The notes: generated from the sequence alone by a model not told the origin. Numbered from the stretch's first letter, positions 1 through 8,268 are shown. The stretch is 34,854 nucleotides of DNA from Bacillota bacterium (GCA_023412665.1 JAEZCA010000024.1:1-34854), one strand, 5' to 3'. Numbers and translations are program-made.

Positions 1-3
1 TGT

Positions 4-33
4 AATCGATCATGTCGATCATCAGATTACTCT
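4..33 (-). other. Hairpin in the putative stable-RNA leader
   Basis: Outer arms GTAATC (2-7) and GATTAC (25-30) enclose inner GATC repeats (8-11 and 17-20), giving an interrupted stem. It lies downstream of the two strong leftward promoters and could be a processing stem of a precursor RNA. The role is inferred. Confidence 0.3.
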
Positions 34-95
34 CTTGAATTTACGAGTTCCTTTACACACCTGCAGATTTTACTCTGCAAGTACATATTGTCTCT

Positions 96-117
96 CACTG
101 TTTACTTTTCAAGGTCC
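96..117 (-). promoter_or_regulatory. boxA-like element of a stable-RNA operon leader
   Basis: Read leftward, this stretch contains CCTTGAAAA followed by a short A-rich run and CAGTGAGAG. It resembles the CTTTGAAAAC element of rRNA leaders and 16S-23S spacers in Bacillota. It sits about 35 bases after the start expected from the proximal promoter. It suggests that an rRNA or tRNA operon begins just beyond position 1, but no rRNA sequence itself is visible. Confidence 0.45.
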
Positions 118-142
118 ATTTCCCGTCGCCGTTTTCAGCGGC

Positions 143-179
143 GAAATTCATCTTACCACGTTTGCTGTCGTTATGTCAA
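143..179 (-). promoter_or_regulatory. Strong leftward promoter P1 (rRNA-type)
   Basis: On the minus strand the -35 is TTGACA (179-174) and the -10 is TAAGAT (155-150), with an 18-base spacer and a TGG directly before the -10 (extended -10). The DNA upstream of the -35 is A-rich, like an UP element. A GC hairpin (127-143, arms CGCCG/CGGCG) begins near the expected start. The same arrangement occurs 129 bp upstream as P2, and tandem promoters are typical of rRNA operons. Confidence 0.7.
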
Positions 180-271
180 CAGCTTTTTTCTTGTACTTTC
201 TTCCAGAGCCTCAGTGACATTTAGGGCATCAAGCCTGCTGTCACTTTGTTTCTGCCGCCATTCCTGCAGCG

Positions 272-308
272 GAATGCTATCTTACCACATCTTCTGTCTT
301 TATGTCAA
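272..308 (-). promoter_or_regulatory. Strong leftward promoter P2 (rRNA-type, upstream copy)
   Basis: On the minus strand, -35 TTGACA (308-303) and -10 TAAGAT (284-279) are separated by an 18-base spacer, with TGG before the -10. Flanking DNA resembles P1: a shared A-rich upstream block and a hairpin just after the -10 (arms CATTCC/GGAATG). It is a duplicated promoter driving the same leftward transcript as P1. It starts only about 70 bp beyond the stop codon of the lipoprotein gene, with no clear terminator between. Confidence 0.65.
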
Positions 309-375
309 CATCATTTCTCTTATACTTTCTTCTAACTTATCAGTTACAATTCATCCTTTTGTATGCGATGTATAT

Positions 376-2349
376 CTACTTCAGAATATCCGGGCATATA
401 TCATACAGCTTCTTCAGCAACGTTGTTTTCTCCTCACAGTCGCTGCAGTCACGCAAAAAGGTATTGATGCCTTGAGACTTCCACAGCCTTTCATCAGTGT
501 CGGAAGCAAGGGAATCAATTATATCCGATAACTGTCCGTAATACCTTTTCAGCATGGCATCACACTTCTGATCTATCTCGGGGCAATCTGCGTTTATATC
601 AAAGACACCTTGTTGAATATTCATGTTTATTCCATGGAATTTACTGATCTCTTCATTACCTCGTAAATCTTCCCTACTGTCATCTTTACCGCCAGCGGAC
701 TCATATCCACCTACAATGACATCAGCTTCAAAGGCGCCTTTCTCACTATTCCAAACAAATTCAACCTTTTTATTTGCCTTAAGCTCAACCGCCCCATATT
801 CATCGGCTATATCAAGGAATATATAGTACCTCATAGCAACATCATAAGACACCTGCACCCTCATGCCAATTGTATTATATATCTTCGTTGCCGCAGCATT
901 GACATAATATGCCCCATATGGACTATCCATATAAGCATCATATGGGTAACTTAGAGCCAACTCTATACCGTCTTGTGTCATATGGTACCAGTCGCTGTAA
1001 TACATACTGACCCCGGTGCCATGTCCTTTGCAGGAAATACCTTTGATCCAGACCTTATCTTTAGCGGTTATCAGCTCATACTCCGTCCCGGCGTTTCGGC
1101 CTCCAAAAGGAATTTCTCCCGCAAAGCTGAAGCTTCCATCGCTTTCGGGTCTATAAACGAGCATCCTCAGATCATAAGGATTATATATATTAACAACAGT
1201 ATACGGCTCGGCATCCAAGTCCAATTTCATTTCCTTTATTTCAAGCCTGTCGGGTTCTCGTCCGGTCCATTCGCTGATGCCAAGATTGCTGCAAATATAC
1301 TCCATATAATACGGCTTGTTGTTATCAAACATCTCCTTGATTCCGGCAGGGTCTATTTCATCAGACTCTCCGCTGTTCTCTGCAAATAAATCCTTAAAGC
1401 CTTTATTAAATTTATCATCCGGCTTTATTGCGAAAATCATTTTGTCGGTTAGAAGCACATACTCCTCCGGCTTGTCCGTCAACCTTGCTAAAGTTATACT
1501 TTCGGCCAGGGCAAGCGCATTACATCCGTTTCTTGAATCGATCTGAAGCAGGGTATCACTTGAGTTGAACCGGATGGTCAGGCTCTGGCTTCTGTTTTCA
1601 ATGTCACGCTTCTCAGTCTGCATTTCCTCGTAATCATAGTACCTTCTGCTGTCAGTGACAGTGAAGTCCCTGCCTGCAATAAAGCTGTCAGCAAAATCAT
1701 ACAGCATCGCACAGGCCCCATAATTATTCAGCCGTTCGTTCCCTTTATCATTTAACTGCAGCTTCCAATACTGATCAGGTATACTGATTGCAGCAGGCAG
1801 CTTAATGATCGCAGGCTCCATGACATAGCCCTCCTCCAGCCGGTCCAGGAAGAAAGAAAAGCTCGACCATGGTGTCTCTCCCGCCTCATATGCCCCTTCG
1901 GTGAAGATAACCTGACCGATAGCGGTATCCCGATCTACGGCCATCACATTATATCCAAAATCCATGACCAGGACCTGTCTGTCGTCAGAATCTCTGAACT
2001 CTACTCTATGTGTCGCATCCGACAATTTGTCTGCGCTTGCATATTTTTGATTTCCTATTTGCTGCAGCAACTCATTTATCAACTCAGGATCAGTGCAGGT
2101 GAAATGTGTATTTCCAGCTTTGTTATCGACTACCACACTGGATATTTTGATCCCACTAATATATTTCCGACAGGTTTCATCATTATTGTCGTCTGTGTCA
2201 CCGGCATTTATATCTGATGATGTTTTATCAGATGCGCCTGATGCTGGACCATTATCAACAGAAGTAGGTATGTTGGTTCCTATGTCGGAATTTGTTCCAC
2301 ATGCAGTCAAAATGCTGATTGCCAGCAGTAATAGGATAAGTTTTTTCAT
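376..2349 (-). CDS. Large lipoprotein of unknown function
   Basis: This 657-residue protein begins with a short basic/hydrophobic signal peptide ending in a lipobox (LTAC, Cys17), so it should be lipid-anchored on the outer face of the cell membrane. An Asp/Ser/Gly-rich linker (about residues 20-60) follows, then a long soluble region rich in Tyr, Asp and Glu with no transmembrane segment. I recognise no catalytic motif or named domain. The start is supported by GGAG 8 bases upstream. It stands alone: a -10 box (2393-2398) and a 15-bp palindrome precede it, and the next upstream gene ends 360 bp away. It may be a Clostridia-specific surface protein. Confidence 0.85.
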   Translation of the reverse strand: MKKLILLLLAISILTACGTNSDIGTNIPTSVDNGPASGASDKTSSDINAGDTDDNNDETCRKYISGIKISSVVVDNKAGNTHFTCTDPELINELLQQIGNQKYASADKLSDATHRVEFRDSDDRQVLVMDFGYNVMAVDRDTAIGQVIFTEGAYEAGETPWSSFSFFLDRLEEGYVMEPAIIKLPAAISIPDQYWKLQLNDKGNERLNNYGACAMLYDFADSFIAGRDFTVTDSRRYYDYEEMQTEKRDIENRSQSLTIRFNSSDTLLQIDSRNGCNALALAESITLARLTDKPEEYVLLTDKMIFAIKPDDKFNKGFKDLFAENSGESDEIDPAGIKEMFDNNKPYYMEYICSNLGISEWTGREPDRLEIKEMKLDLDAEPYTVVNIYNPYDLRMLVYRPESDGSFSFAGEIPFGGRNAGTEYELITAKDKVWIKGISCKGHGTGVSMYYSDWYHMTQDGIELALSYPYDAYMDSPYGAYYVNAAATKIYNTIGMRVQVSYDVAMRYYIFLDIADEYGAVELKANKKVEFVWNSEKGAFEADVIVGGYESAGGKDDSREDLRGNEEISKFHGINMNIQQGVFDINADCPEIDQKCDAMLKRYYGQLSDIIDSLASDTDERLWKSQGINTFLRDCSDCEEKTTLLKKLYDICPDILK

Positions 2350-2392
2350 ATTGAACGCTCCATATTAGGTCGATAGATATCTGAATGAATAC

Positions 2393-2435
2393 ATTATACG
2401 GCAGTTGATAAATCCATTAGTTAACAAATTGTTAA
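2393..2435 (-). promoter_or_regulatory. Promoter region of the lipoprotein gene with a 15-bp palindrome
   Basis: A perfect -10 (TATAAT, 2398-2393) is present, but no good -35 lies 17 bases upstream. Instead a perfect inverted repeat, TTAACAA-A-TTGTTAA (2421-2435), abuts the -35 position. A weak -35 next to a symmetric site fits an activator- or repressor-controlled promoter. The regulator is unknown. Confidence 0.4.
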
Positions 2436-2510
2436 TATGGAAATTTTTTATCTCCGGGTTTTACTTATGTCCGCCGCTGTCTGAAAGGAAATCGGCAACC
2501 GCGGCAAAGC

Positions 2511-2685
2511 GCAGCCCGAAGGGTGAAAATATGTAATGTGGCTGGCGGGACTAAAAAACCGGCACATTATGCATTACTACAAATATGCGCCGGTCTTCAT
2601 AAAGATTGCTTGTTTATAACACATCGTTCAAGACCTGCCACCAAGCGTTTTCAGCCTGAAGGGCTGAAAATACGTAAAGAGGTGG
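2511..2685. repeat. Diverged direct repeat with a hairpin in the intergenic region
   Basis: Two related segments, at about 2511-2536 and 2652-2677, share the core CAGCCYGAAGGG followed by TGAAAATAYGTAA. The second forms a perfect 9-bp hairpin (TTTTCAGCC 2648-2656, GGCTGAAAA 2662-2670). Between them TAATGTG/CACATTA can also pair. No gene is visible in 2436-2711. The hairpin could end transcription of the DUF1846 gene, but it lacks a U-tract. Confidence 0.4.
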
Positions 2686-2711
2686 GGCCCATTACTCGCC
2701 TCGTTATAGAA

Positions 2712-4199
2712 TCACTTATGGTAAAGCTTTTTAGTCTGGTACTGTGGTTCACAGGTAATATTCACGCCAAGCTTCTGGAATACGTTTTCATCTACCCGGG
2801 ACAATATTACAGACGAATGGGCTTCACACCCGCGAAGCTTTGGCAGCTGCTCCATCGCAAGAGCCGCAGTTGGATTTGTCGCCGCGCATATGGACAAGGC
2901 TATAAGAATTTCATCCGTATGAAGGCGTGGATTGTGATTGCCCATATGATTGACCTTCAGCGCCTGTATAGGCTCTATTATGATTGGAGATATCAGGTGC
3001 ATATCGTGATGGATACCGCCAAGCTCCTTTAATGAGTTTAACAGCAGCGCAGCTGATGCCCCGAGCAATGAGGTGGTCTTTCCGGTCACTATACGGCCGT
3101 CAGCAAGCTGAAGCGCAACAGCAGGCCCTCCTGTTGCTTCGGCGCGTTTATTTGCCGCATCTACCACAGGCCTGTCCGCCGGAGATATGCCAAGCTGCTT
3201 CATCAGCAGCTCCAGTCTATATACTTCGGCCTTGTCGGCCATGCCCTGGCGCTGTGCGCAGCGTGTATTGTAATATCTGCGTATTACCTCCTGTTCGGAG
3301 GCTTTGCATACTGCATCATCATCTGTAATACATAATCCGGCCATATTAACACCCATATCTGTTGGACTTTTGTAGGGCGATTTTCCCTCTATTTTTTCGA
3401 AAATCGCATTCAATACAGGGAAAATTTCAATATCCCTGTTATAATTTACTGTTGTTATACCATATGCTTCAAGATGGAACGGGTCGATCATATTTACATC
3501 ATTAAGGTCTGTAGTGGCAGCCTCATAAGCTGCATTTACAGGATGTTTCAATGGAAGGTTCCAGATCGGGAAGGTTTCAAATTTTGCATACCCTGCCTGT
3601 ATCCCGCGTTTATGTTCATGATATATCTGCGATAGGCATGTTGCCATCTTTCCGCTTCCTGGCCCGGGTGCCGTGATAACAATAAGTGATCTGGTCGTTT
3701 CTATGTAATCGTTCCTGCCATAGCCTTCATCGCTGACGATCAATGGAATGTTTGCAGGATAGTCAGGTATCGGATAATGTCTGAAAACTTTTATTCCAAG
3801 GCTCTCCAGTCTCTTCTGGAATATATCCGCTGTGTACTGTGAACGGTAGTGAGTAATGACAACGCTTCCTACATAGAGCCCGATTTCCCGGAAGGCATCT
3901 ATCAGACGAAGAACATCCAGGTCATATGTAATGCCGAGATCGCCGCGACGCTTGTTTTTCTCTATATCATCAGCGCTTATGGTAATAACTATTTCCGCCT
4001 GATCCTTGAGCTTCATCAGCATCCTTATCTTGCTGTCAGGTTTGAAGCCGGGCAGCACCCTTGATGCATGATAATCGTCAAAGAGCTTGCCGCCGAATTC
4101 CAGATACAGCTTCCCGCCAAAATATGCTATTCGGTCAAGAATTTTCTGTGACTGCAGACGAAGATATTCATCATTGTCAAATCCTATCCTGTTCATCAT
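2712..4199 (-). CDS. DUF1846 (UPF0371) family protein
   Basis: At 495 residues this matches the UPF0371/DUF1846 family in length and sequence. The N-terminus (IGFDNDEYLRLQSQ, then a LEFGGKLFDDYHASRVLPGF block) and the glycine-rich segment TAPGPGSGKMATCLSQ near residue 180 are typical. The family is widespread in Firmicutes; structures show a nucleotide-binding-like fold, but no settled function is known to me. No signal peptide or membrane segment is seen. Two adjacent ATGs occur at the start; the GGAG is 3 bases from the first and 6 from the second, so translation may begin at 4196. It is monocistronic, with a promoter at 4281-4309. Confidence 0.9.
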   Translation of the reverse strand: MMNRIGFDNDEYLRLQSQKILDRIAYFGGKLYLEFGGKLFDDYHASRVLPGFKPDSKIRMLMKLKDQAEIVITISADDIEKNKRRGDLGITYDLDVLRLIDAFREIGLYVGSVVITHYRSQYTADIFQKRLESLGIKVFRHYPIPDYPANIPLIVSDEGYGRNDYIETTRSLIVITAPGPGSGKMATCLSQIYHEHKRGIQAGYAKFETFPIWNLPLKHPVNAAYEAATTDLNDVNMIDPFHLEAYGITTVNYNRDIEIFPVLNAIFEKIEGKSPYKSPTDMGVNMAGLCITDDDAVCKASEQEVIRRYYNTRCAQRQGMADKAEVYRLELLMKQLGISPADRPVVDAANKRAEATGGPAVALQLADGRIVTGKTTSLLGASAALLLNSLKELGGIHHDMHLISPIIIEPIQALKVNHMGNHNPRLHTDEILIALSICAATNPTAALAMEQLPKLRGCEAHSSVILSRVDENVFQKLGVNITCEPQYQTKKLYHK

Positions 4200-4280
4200 A
4201 CACTCCCATTATTCAATAAAATGGTATGGAAATAGACAAGGCAGAGATATGCTCACGACCCGTTATCTATTTCCTTACCC

Positions 4281-4309
4281 ACAATAACATATTGGACAAC
4301 CAGCGTCAA
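4281..4309 (-). promoter_or_regulatory. Promoter of the DUF1846 gene
   Basis: On the minus strand, -35 TTGACG (4309-4304) and -10 TATTGT (4286-4281) are 17 bases apart, about 82 bases before the start codon. Confidence 0.55.
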
Positions 4310-4433
4310 TTGCACGGGGGCACAAAAATTCTACATTTTCAGAAAATATTTTTGCGTACAAACATATATGTATCAATAAAGCCACATAAAAATACAGTCT
4401 GGATAAGTGAATAGCTTTGATTCATAACCCATA

Positions 4434-4469
4434 CAAAAAGCTGCCTCAAAATGAGTTTTGAGACAGCTT
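4434..4469 (-). terminator. Rho-independent terminator of hflX
   Basis: A 14-bp stem (arms 4438-4451 and 4456-4469, one mismatch) with a 4-base loop is followed on the minus strand by TTTTT. It lies 25 bases after the hflX stop codon. Confidence 0.9.
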
Positions 4470-4493
4470 CCTTTTCACAGCGCCGTGCTATTA

Positions 4494-5777
4494 TTATACA
4501 ACATACTGCCTGTAGCGTTTGAAATCAGCCTCAGTGCATTCCAGTACAAGCTTCGTGCCTCCATTTTCATAATGCATTTCCTTCACATTGGCATTCTGTC
4601 TGAAATACGATACCACACTTCCAAGCTCATAAGGAATCAGCATCACACAGTCAACATAGTCCTTGAACACATGCCTGCAAATCAGCCGGACAAGCTCTTC
4701 AAGGCCGGTTTTTTCCCTTGCAGAAATATAGATCGTCTCATCATCATGCCTCGCATCGGGCATTTTGAGATCAGTCAGATCTACTTTGTTGTATACGCAG
4801 ATGGCCTGTATCCCTTCCGCTCCGATCTGCTTCAAGGTATCATTCGTCACCTCGATCTGACGCTCATACTCCGGGTCCGAGGCGTCCACGACATGAAGCA
4901 GCAGATCCGCCTCCTTTACCTCCTGCAGGGTTGTCCTGAAAGCCTTTACCAGATTGTGCGGAAGCTTGCTTACAAAGCCTACTGTATCTGATAAAAGGAA
5001 CTCCTTGTTATTGGGCAGCACTATATTTCGTACTGAGGTCTCAAGTGTCGCAAACAGCATATCCTTCTCGAGCACCTTTTTGCTGTCGGGCTTTTGTGAA
5101 AGCTCTACCAAGGCATTCATCAGCGTTGACTTACCAGCATTTGTATAACCGACAAGAGCCACCCTTGGCAAGCCTGATTCATTCCTCTTTTTGCGCTGGG
5201 TCTGACGCTCCTTTTCTATCAGATCTAGCTCACGCTTCAGATCAGTGATCCTTTGCCCTATCCTTCTTCGATCCAGAACTATTTTCTTCTCACCCGCTCC
5301 CCTGTTGAGCGTTCCTATTCCTCCGCCGCCGACCTGTCTGTCCAGAGCCCCATTCATACCGACAAGCCTTGGAAGCATGTACTGCAGTCTGGCAGACTCG
5401 ACCTGGAGAACGGCTTCCTTTGTTTTTGCCCGCTGGGCGAATATATCAAGTATGAGAGCAGTCCTGTCGAGTATTCTGCATTCCAGAGCCTTTTCCAGAT
5501 TTCTGAGCTGTTTTGGTGTCAGCTCATCGTCAAATATAACCACATCCGCTTCCATGGCATCAATGAGCTCGGAAACCTCCTTCACCTTTCCTGTTCCGAT
5601 ATAATAAGCATTGTTCACCGACTTCAGATTTTGTTCCGATCGTCCGGCTATTTCAAGTCCGCAGGCTTCTGCAAGATTTTGCAGTTCCTCCATCGATTTG
5701 TGGAAATCCCTGTTGTTGTTCAGGTTTACACCCACCAACAATGCTCTTTCTTTTTTATCCATAATTATTTGTTCCAT
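4494..5777 (-). CDS. hflX: GTPase HflX, ribosome-associated
   Basis: This 427-residue cytoplasmic GTPase binds 50S subunits and splits stalled or hibernating ribosomes in the species studied. The N-terminal HflX domain includes IGTGKVKE (about 60-67) and VIFDDELTP; the glycine-rich linker (RQVGGGGIGTLN) is also diagnostic. A helical arm (about 168-200) precedes the G domain, with G1 GYTNAGKST (211-219), G3 DTVGF, G4 NKVD and G5 SAREKTG. A GGAG lies 8 bases before the ATG. It is a single-gene unit with its own terminator. The promoter was not assigned confidently. Confidence 0.97.
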   Translation of the reverse strand: MEQIIMDKKERALLVGVNLNNNRDFHKSMEELQNLAEACGLEIAGRSEQNLKSVNNAYYIGTGKVKEVSELIDAMEADVVIFDDELTPKQLRNLEKALECRILDRTALILDIFAQRAKTKEAVLQVESARLQYMLPRLVGMNGALDRQVGGGGIGTLNRGAGEKKIVLDRRRIGQRITDLKRELDLIEKERQTQRKKRNESGLPRVALVGYTNAGKSTLMNALVELSQKPDSKKVLEKDMLFATLETSVRNIVLPNNKEFLLSDTVGFVSKLPHNLVKAFRTTLQEVKEADLLLHVVDASDPEYERQIEVTNDTLKQIGAEGIQAICVYNKVDLTDLKMPDARHDDETIYISAREKTGLEELVRLICRHVFKDYVDCVMLIPYELGSVVSYFRQNANVKEMHYENGGTKLVLECTEADFKRYRQYVV

Positions 5778-5924
5778 AAATATTTCTCCTTCCTGTCAAC
5801 ACGGTCGTCAACGATCCCATATCTGTTAACAGGGCTCCCCGATCAAACATTATTGCGGATTCCCGTAACCTTCCCAATACTGATCAGGCATATAAAAATC
5901 AAAGATCTGTTCCAGCATCAACAG

Positions 5925-5973
5925 TATATAAAAAAGAGCTGCAAATGAAACCGATCCACCCGCAACTCTTTTT
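5925..5973 (-). terminator. Terminator of the small transcription unit upstream of hflX
   Basis: On the minus strand, arms at 5962-5973 and 5931-5942 (12 bp with one G-U pair) enclose a 19-base loop and end in TTTTTT. It closes the promoter-to-terminator unit beginning near 6196 and separates it from hflX. Confidence 0.7.
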
Positions 5974-5982
5974 GCTCAATTT

Positions 5983-6171
5983 TCAGGCATACCGCAGACG
6001 CTGTGCTGAATAAGCGGCATCATGATCCTTCGACGCATAATAAGTGTAGATATTTCCATTGCAAGAATCCACAAACAAGTTAACGGCAATCCTGTTAAGC
6101 AGGCTCCATAATAACCTGTCCCTATTCAGTTGATAAAACTAAACATGGAGTCTCATCTTGCAAATGTACAT
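5983..6171 (-). other. Short reading frame(s) or small RNA in an independent transcription unit
   Basis: A promoter (6203-6231), a GAGGTG ribosome binding site and an ATG at 6171 start a 10-codon frame (MYICKMRLHV) that ends in TAG at 6141-6139. The same frame then stays open for 51 codons to a TGA at 5985-5983, directly before a terminator, and encodes a protein-like tail (NLFVDSCNGNIYTYYASK...). Possible readings are a leader peptide plus small RNA, a small gene broken by a nonsense mutation, or a second small protein with a non-ATG start. I recognise no homologue. The remaining gap (6232-6415) shows nothing further. Confidence 0.35.
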
Positions 6172-6202
6172 TCCGACACCTCATTTCACAAATATTGTTT
6201 TT

Positions 6203-6231
6203 ATTATATCTCATATATAGTCTGACAGCAA
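6203..6231 (-). promoter_or_regulatory. Promoter of the small transcription unit
   Basis: On the minus strand, -35 TTGCTG (6231-6226) and a perfect -10 TATAAT (6208-6203) have a 17-base spacer. The predicted start near 6196 is about 25 bases before the small ATG frame. Confidence 0.6.
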
Positions 6232-6415
6232 TACCTCATACCGTCAAACCCATGCTTTTGCGTTTTATGATAATATTCGCCTCGATACCGGCAGCCGCTT
6301 ACGATAATCCGACCATAAATCACTTTATTCCGTGCGGCAAAAAATGTCTATTTCGGGCAATAAAAAGGCGATGGCAGTATACTCCGCCAACGCCCTGATG
6401 GTTATTGATCTAGGT

Positions 6416-8056
6416 TCAATCCGCTATTTCGTTCTGTATTGCTACAAGTCCTGCCGCCCCGTATTTTTCCCTCAATTTCGGCTTTTCTATCTTACCGGTC
6501 GGATTGCGAGGCACCTTGTCGAATATGATTTTCTTCGGTCTCTTGTATCGCGGCAGGGACAGGCAGAACGTATTTATATCGTCTTGCGTACAGGTGCAGC
6601 CGGGCTTCAGCTCTATGATAGCGGCAGCCAGTTCACCCTGGCGTTTATCAGGCAATCCGATAACAGCGACATCCTTTATTGCCTCATGTGCCCGGAGGTA
6701 ATCTTCTATCTGTACAGGATAGATGTTTTCACCACCGCTTATGATTACGTCCTTTTTGCGGTCAACCAGGAATATGAAGCCGTCTTCGTCCATTCTGGCC
6801 ATGTCGCCGGTAAAAAGCCAGCCGTCCTTTAAAACAGCTGCCGTCGCTTCCGGATCCTTATAATAACACTTCATGACACCGGGACCTTTTACAGCCAGCT
6901 CTCCAACCTGGCCCTTTTCAACGGGCTTTTTGTTCTCGTCGACGATCATGACCTCCCAATTATATCCGGGCACGCCGATGGCTCCAACCTTATGGATATT
7001 TTCCACACCGAGATGCACACAACCCGGTCCGATGGATTCGCTCAGTCCATAGTTGGTATCGTACAGGTGGTTAGGGAAATACTTTTTCCAGCGTTGGATC
7101 AAGCTTGGCGGTACAGGCTGGGCACCTATATGCATGAGTCTCCATTGAGAGAGCTCATAATCCTCAAGTCTGACATCCCCACTGTCTATTGCATCCAAAA
7201 TATCCTGGGCCCATGGCACCAACAGCCACACATTTGTGATCTTCTCCTCCGAAACTGTTCTCAATATCCATTCAGGCTTTATTCCCCGAAGCAGAACAGC
7301 TTTGCTGCCCGAGAGCAAACTGCCGAACCAATGCATTTTGGCACCTGTGTGATACAAGGGCGGGATACACAGGAAATTATCTTCCCGACCTTGCCCATGA
7401 TGCTTTTGCTCGGTTTCGCATGCTGAAACCAGACTGCGGTGGTCATGAAGAATAGCTTTCGGAAACCCGGTGGTACCCGATGAAAAATAGACAGCGGCAT
7501 CATCCTCATCTGCCAGCTCAACATCGGGAGCCTCGGAAGAGCAATTGGCCGTAAGGCGGTCATAATTTTCAGAAAAGGAGGGGCGGTTTTCTCCCGAAAA
7601 GAAAAGCGTCCTCACTTTAGGTATATGGTCGTATATGGTTTCCATTCGGCCGATAAACTCGGGACCGAAAATCAAGGCTATCGTATCGGATAAATCAAGG
7701 CAGTATTTTATCTCCTCGGCAGTGTATCGGAAGTTAAGAGGTACGGCTACTGCGCCTGCCTTTAAGATGCCAAAGTAGATGGGCAGCCATTCAAGGCAGT
7801 TCATCATCAGTATCGCAACCTTTTCACCCTTTTTAATGCCGCGCTTGAGTAACAGATTGGCCATACGGTTAGCCTTCTCATCAAATACACGCCAGGTCAT
7901 ATCCCTGCGGTATTCACCCGCCGGGTTATTTTCTATCAGCTCGTATTCACGCCAAATGACATTGTGACTCTCCTGAAGATCCAGATTGATCTCCGTGAGA
8001 CATGTTTCATTGCCGTACAACGCGGCATTCCTGGATAAAAACTCAGTGATAGGCAT
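6416..8056 (-). CDS. AMP-forming acyl-CoA synthetase (ANL superfamily)
   Basis: This 546-residue protein should activate a carboxylic acid to an acyl-adenylate and then the CoA thioester, in the cytoplasm. The P-loop YFSSGTTGFPKA (about 190-201) is the AMP-binding signature. Later motifs are YGLSESIGPG (A5-like), GWLFTGDMARMDEDGFIFLVDRKKDVI (A7/A8 hinge, about 415-440) and the C-terminal lysine in NPTGKIEKP. The sequence resembles medium/long-chain fatty-acyl-CoA ligases more than acetyl-CoA synthetase; the substrate is not determinable. GGGAGG lies 12 bases before the ATG, a rather long spacing. It has its own promoter (8152-8180) flanked by an inverted repeat and no neighbouring fatty-acid genes. 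Confidence 0.9.
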   Translation of the reverse strand: MPITEFLSRNAALYGNETCLTEINLDLQESHNVIWREYELIENNPAGEYRRDMTWRVFDEKANRMANLLLKRGIKKGEKVAILMMNCLEWLPIYFGILKAGAVAVPLNFRYTAEEIKYCLDLSDTIALIFGPEFIGRMETIYDHIPKVRTLFFSGENRPSFSENYDRLTANCSSEAPDVELADEDDAAVYFSSGTTGFPKAILHDHRSLVSACETEQKHHGQGREDNFLCIPPLYHTGAKMHWFGSLLSGSKAVLLRGIKPEWILRTVSEEKITNVWLLVPWAQDILDAIDSGDVRLEDYELSQWRLMHIGAQPVPPSLIQRWKKYFPNHLYDTNYGLSESIGPGCVHLGVENIHKVGAIGVPGYNWEVMIVDENKKPVEKGQVGELAVKGPGVMKCYYKDPEATAAVLKDGWLFTGDMARMDEDGFIFLVDRKKDVIISGGENIYPVQIEDYLRAHEAIKDVAVIGLPDKRQGELAAAIIELKPGCTCTQDDINTFCLSLPRYKRPKKIIFDKVPRNPTGKIEKPKLREKYGAAGLVAIQNEIAD

Positions 8057-8081
8057 AACTCTACCATCCTCCCGTTCTGCT

Positions 8082-8102
8082 GCACAGCAACAGGCGCTGT
8101 GC
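8082..8102 (-). other. Hairpin in the acyl-CoA synthetase leader
   Basis: Perfect 7-bp arms GCACAGC (8082-8088) and GCTGTGC (8096-8102) with a 7-base loop lie in the 5' untranslated region, just upstream of the ribosome binding site. A structural or regulatory role is possible. Confidence 0.3.
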
Positions 8103-8151
8103 TGTTAGTAATTAATCTGCCATGCTTCGCAACTACAAAACACTAAAATAG

Positions 8152-8180
8152 ATTATATGACAATACCGGCAGTTAATCAA
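8152..8180 (-). promoter_or_regulatory. Promoter of the acyl-CoA synthetase gene
   Basis: On the minus strand, -35 TTGATT (8180-8175) and -10 TATAAT (8157-8152) have a 17-base spacer. Identical inverted 8-mers (TACCGGCA 8164-8171, TGCCGGTA 8205-8212) flank the -35, one inside the spacer and one upstream, like operator half-sites. Confidence 0.65.
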
Positions 8181-8223
8181 CAGTTTGTAAAATGTGAGTT
8201 CTTTTGCCGGTATAGTCTATGAC

Positions 8224-8268
8224 AAAAAAAGAGAAGAGGTCCATGATTTGGTCTTCATGAGCCTCTCC
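8224..8268 (-). terminator. Terminator of the small lipoprotein gene
   Basis: On the minus strand, arms GAGAGG...CCTCTTCTC (8267-8262 and 8239-8231), with an additional CATGA/TCATG inner pairing, are followed by seven T residues. It lies about 50 bases after the stop codon of the 8316-8984 gene. Confidence 0.75.

Noticed and set aside
1..60. Start of 16S rRNA on the minus strand
   Set aside because: The conserved first bases of 16S (GAGTTTGATCCTGGCTCAG) are not present in the window, so the rRNA itself would start beyond the left edge.
5983..6171. Pyrrolysine-encoding TAG in a small protein
   Set aside because: One TAG in a short unvalidated frame, with no pylTSBCD genes in view, is better explained by a stop codon or mutation.
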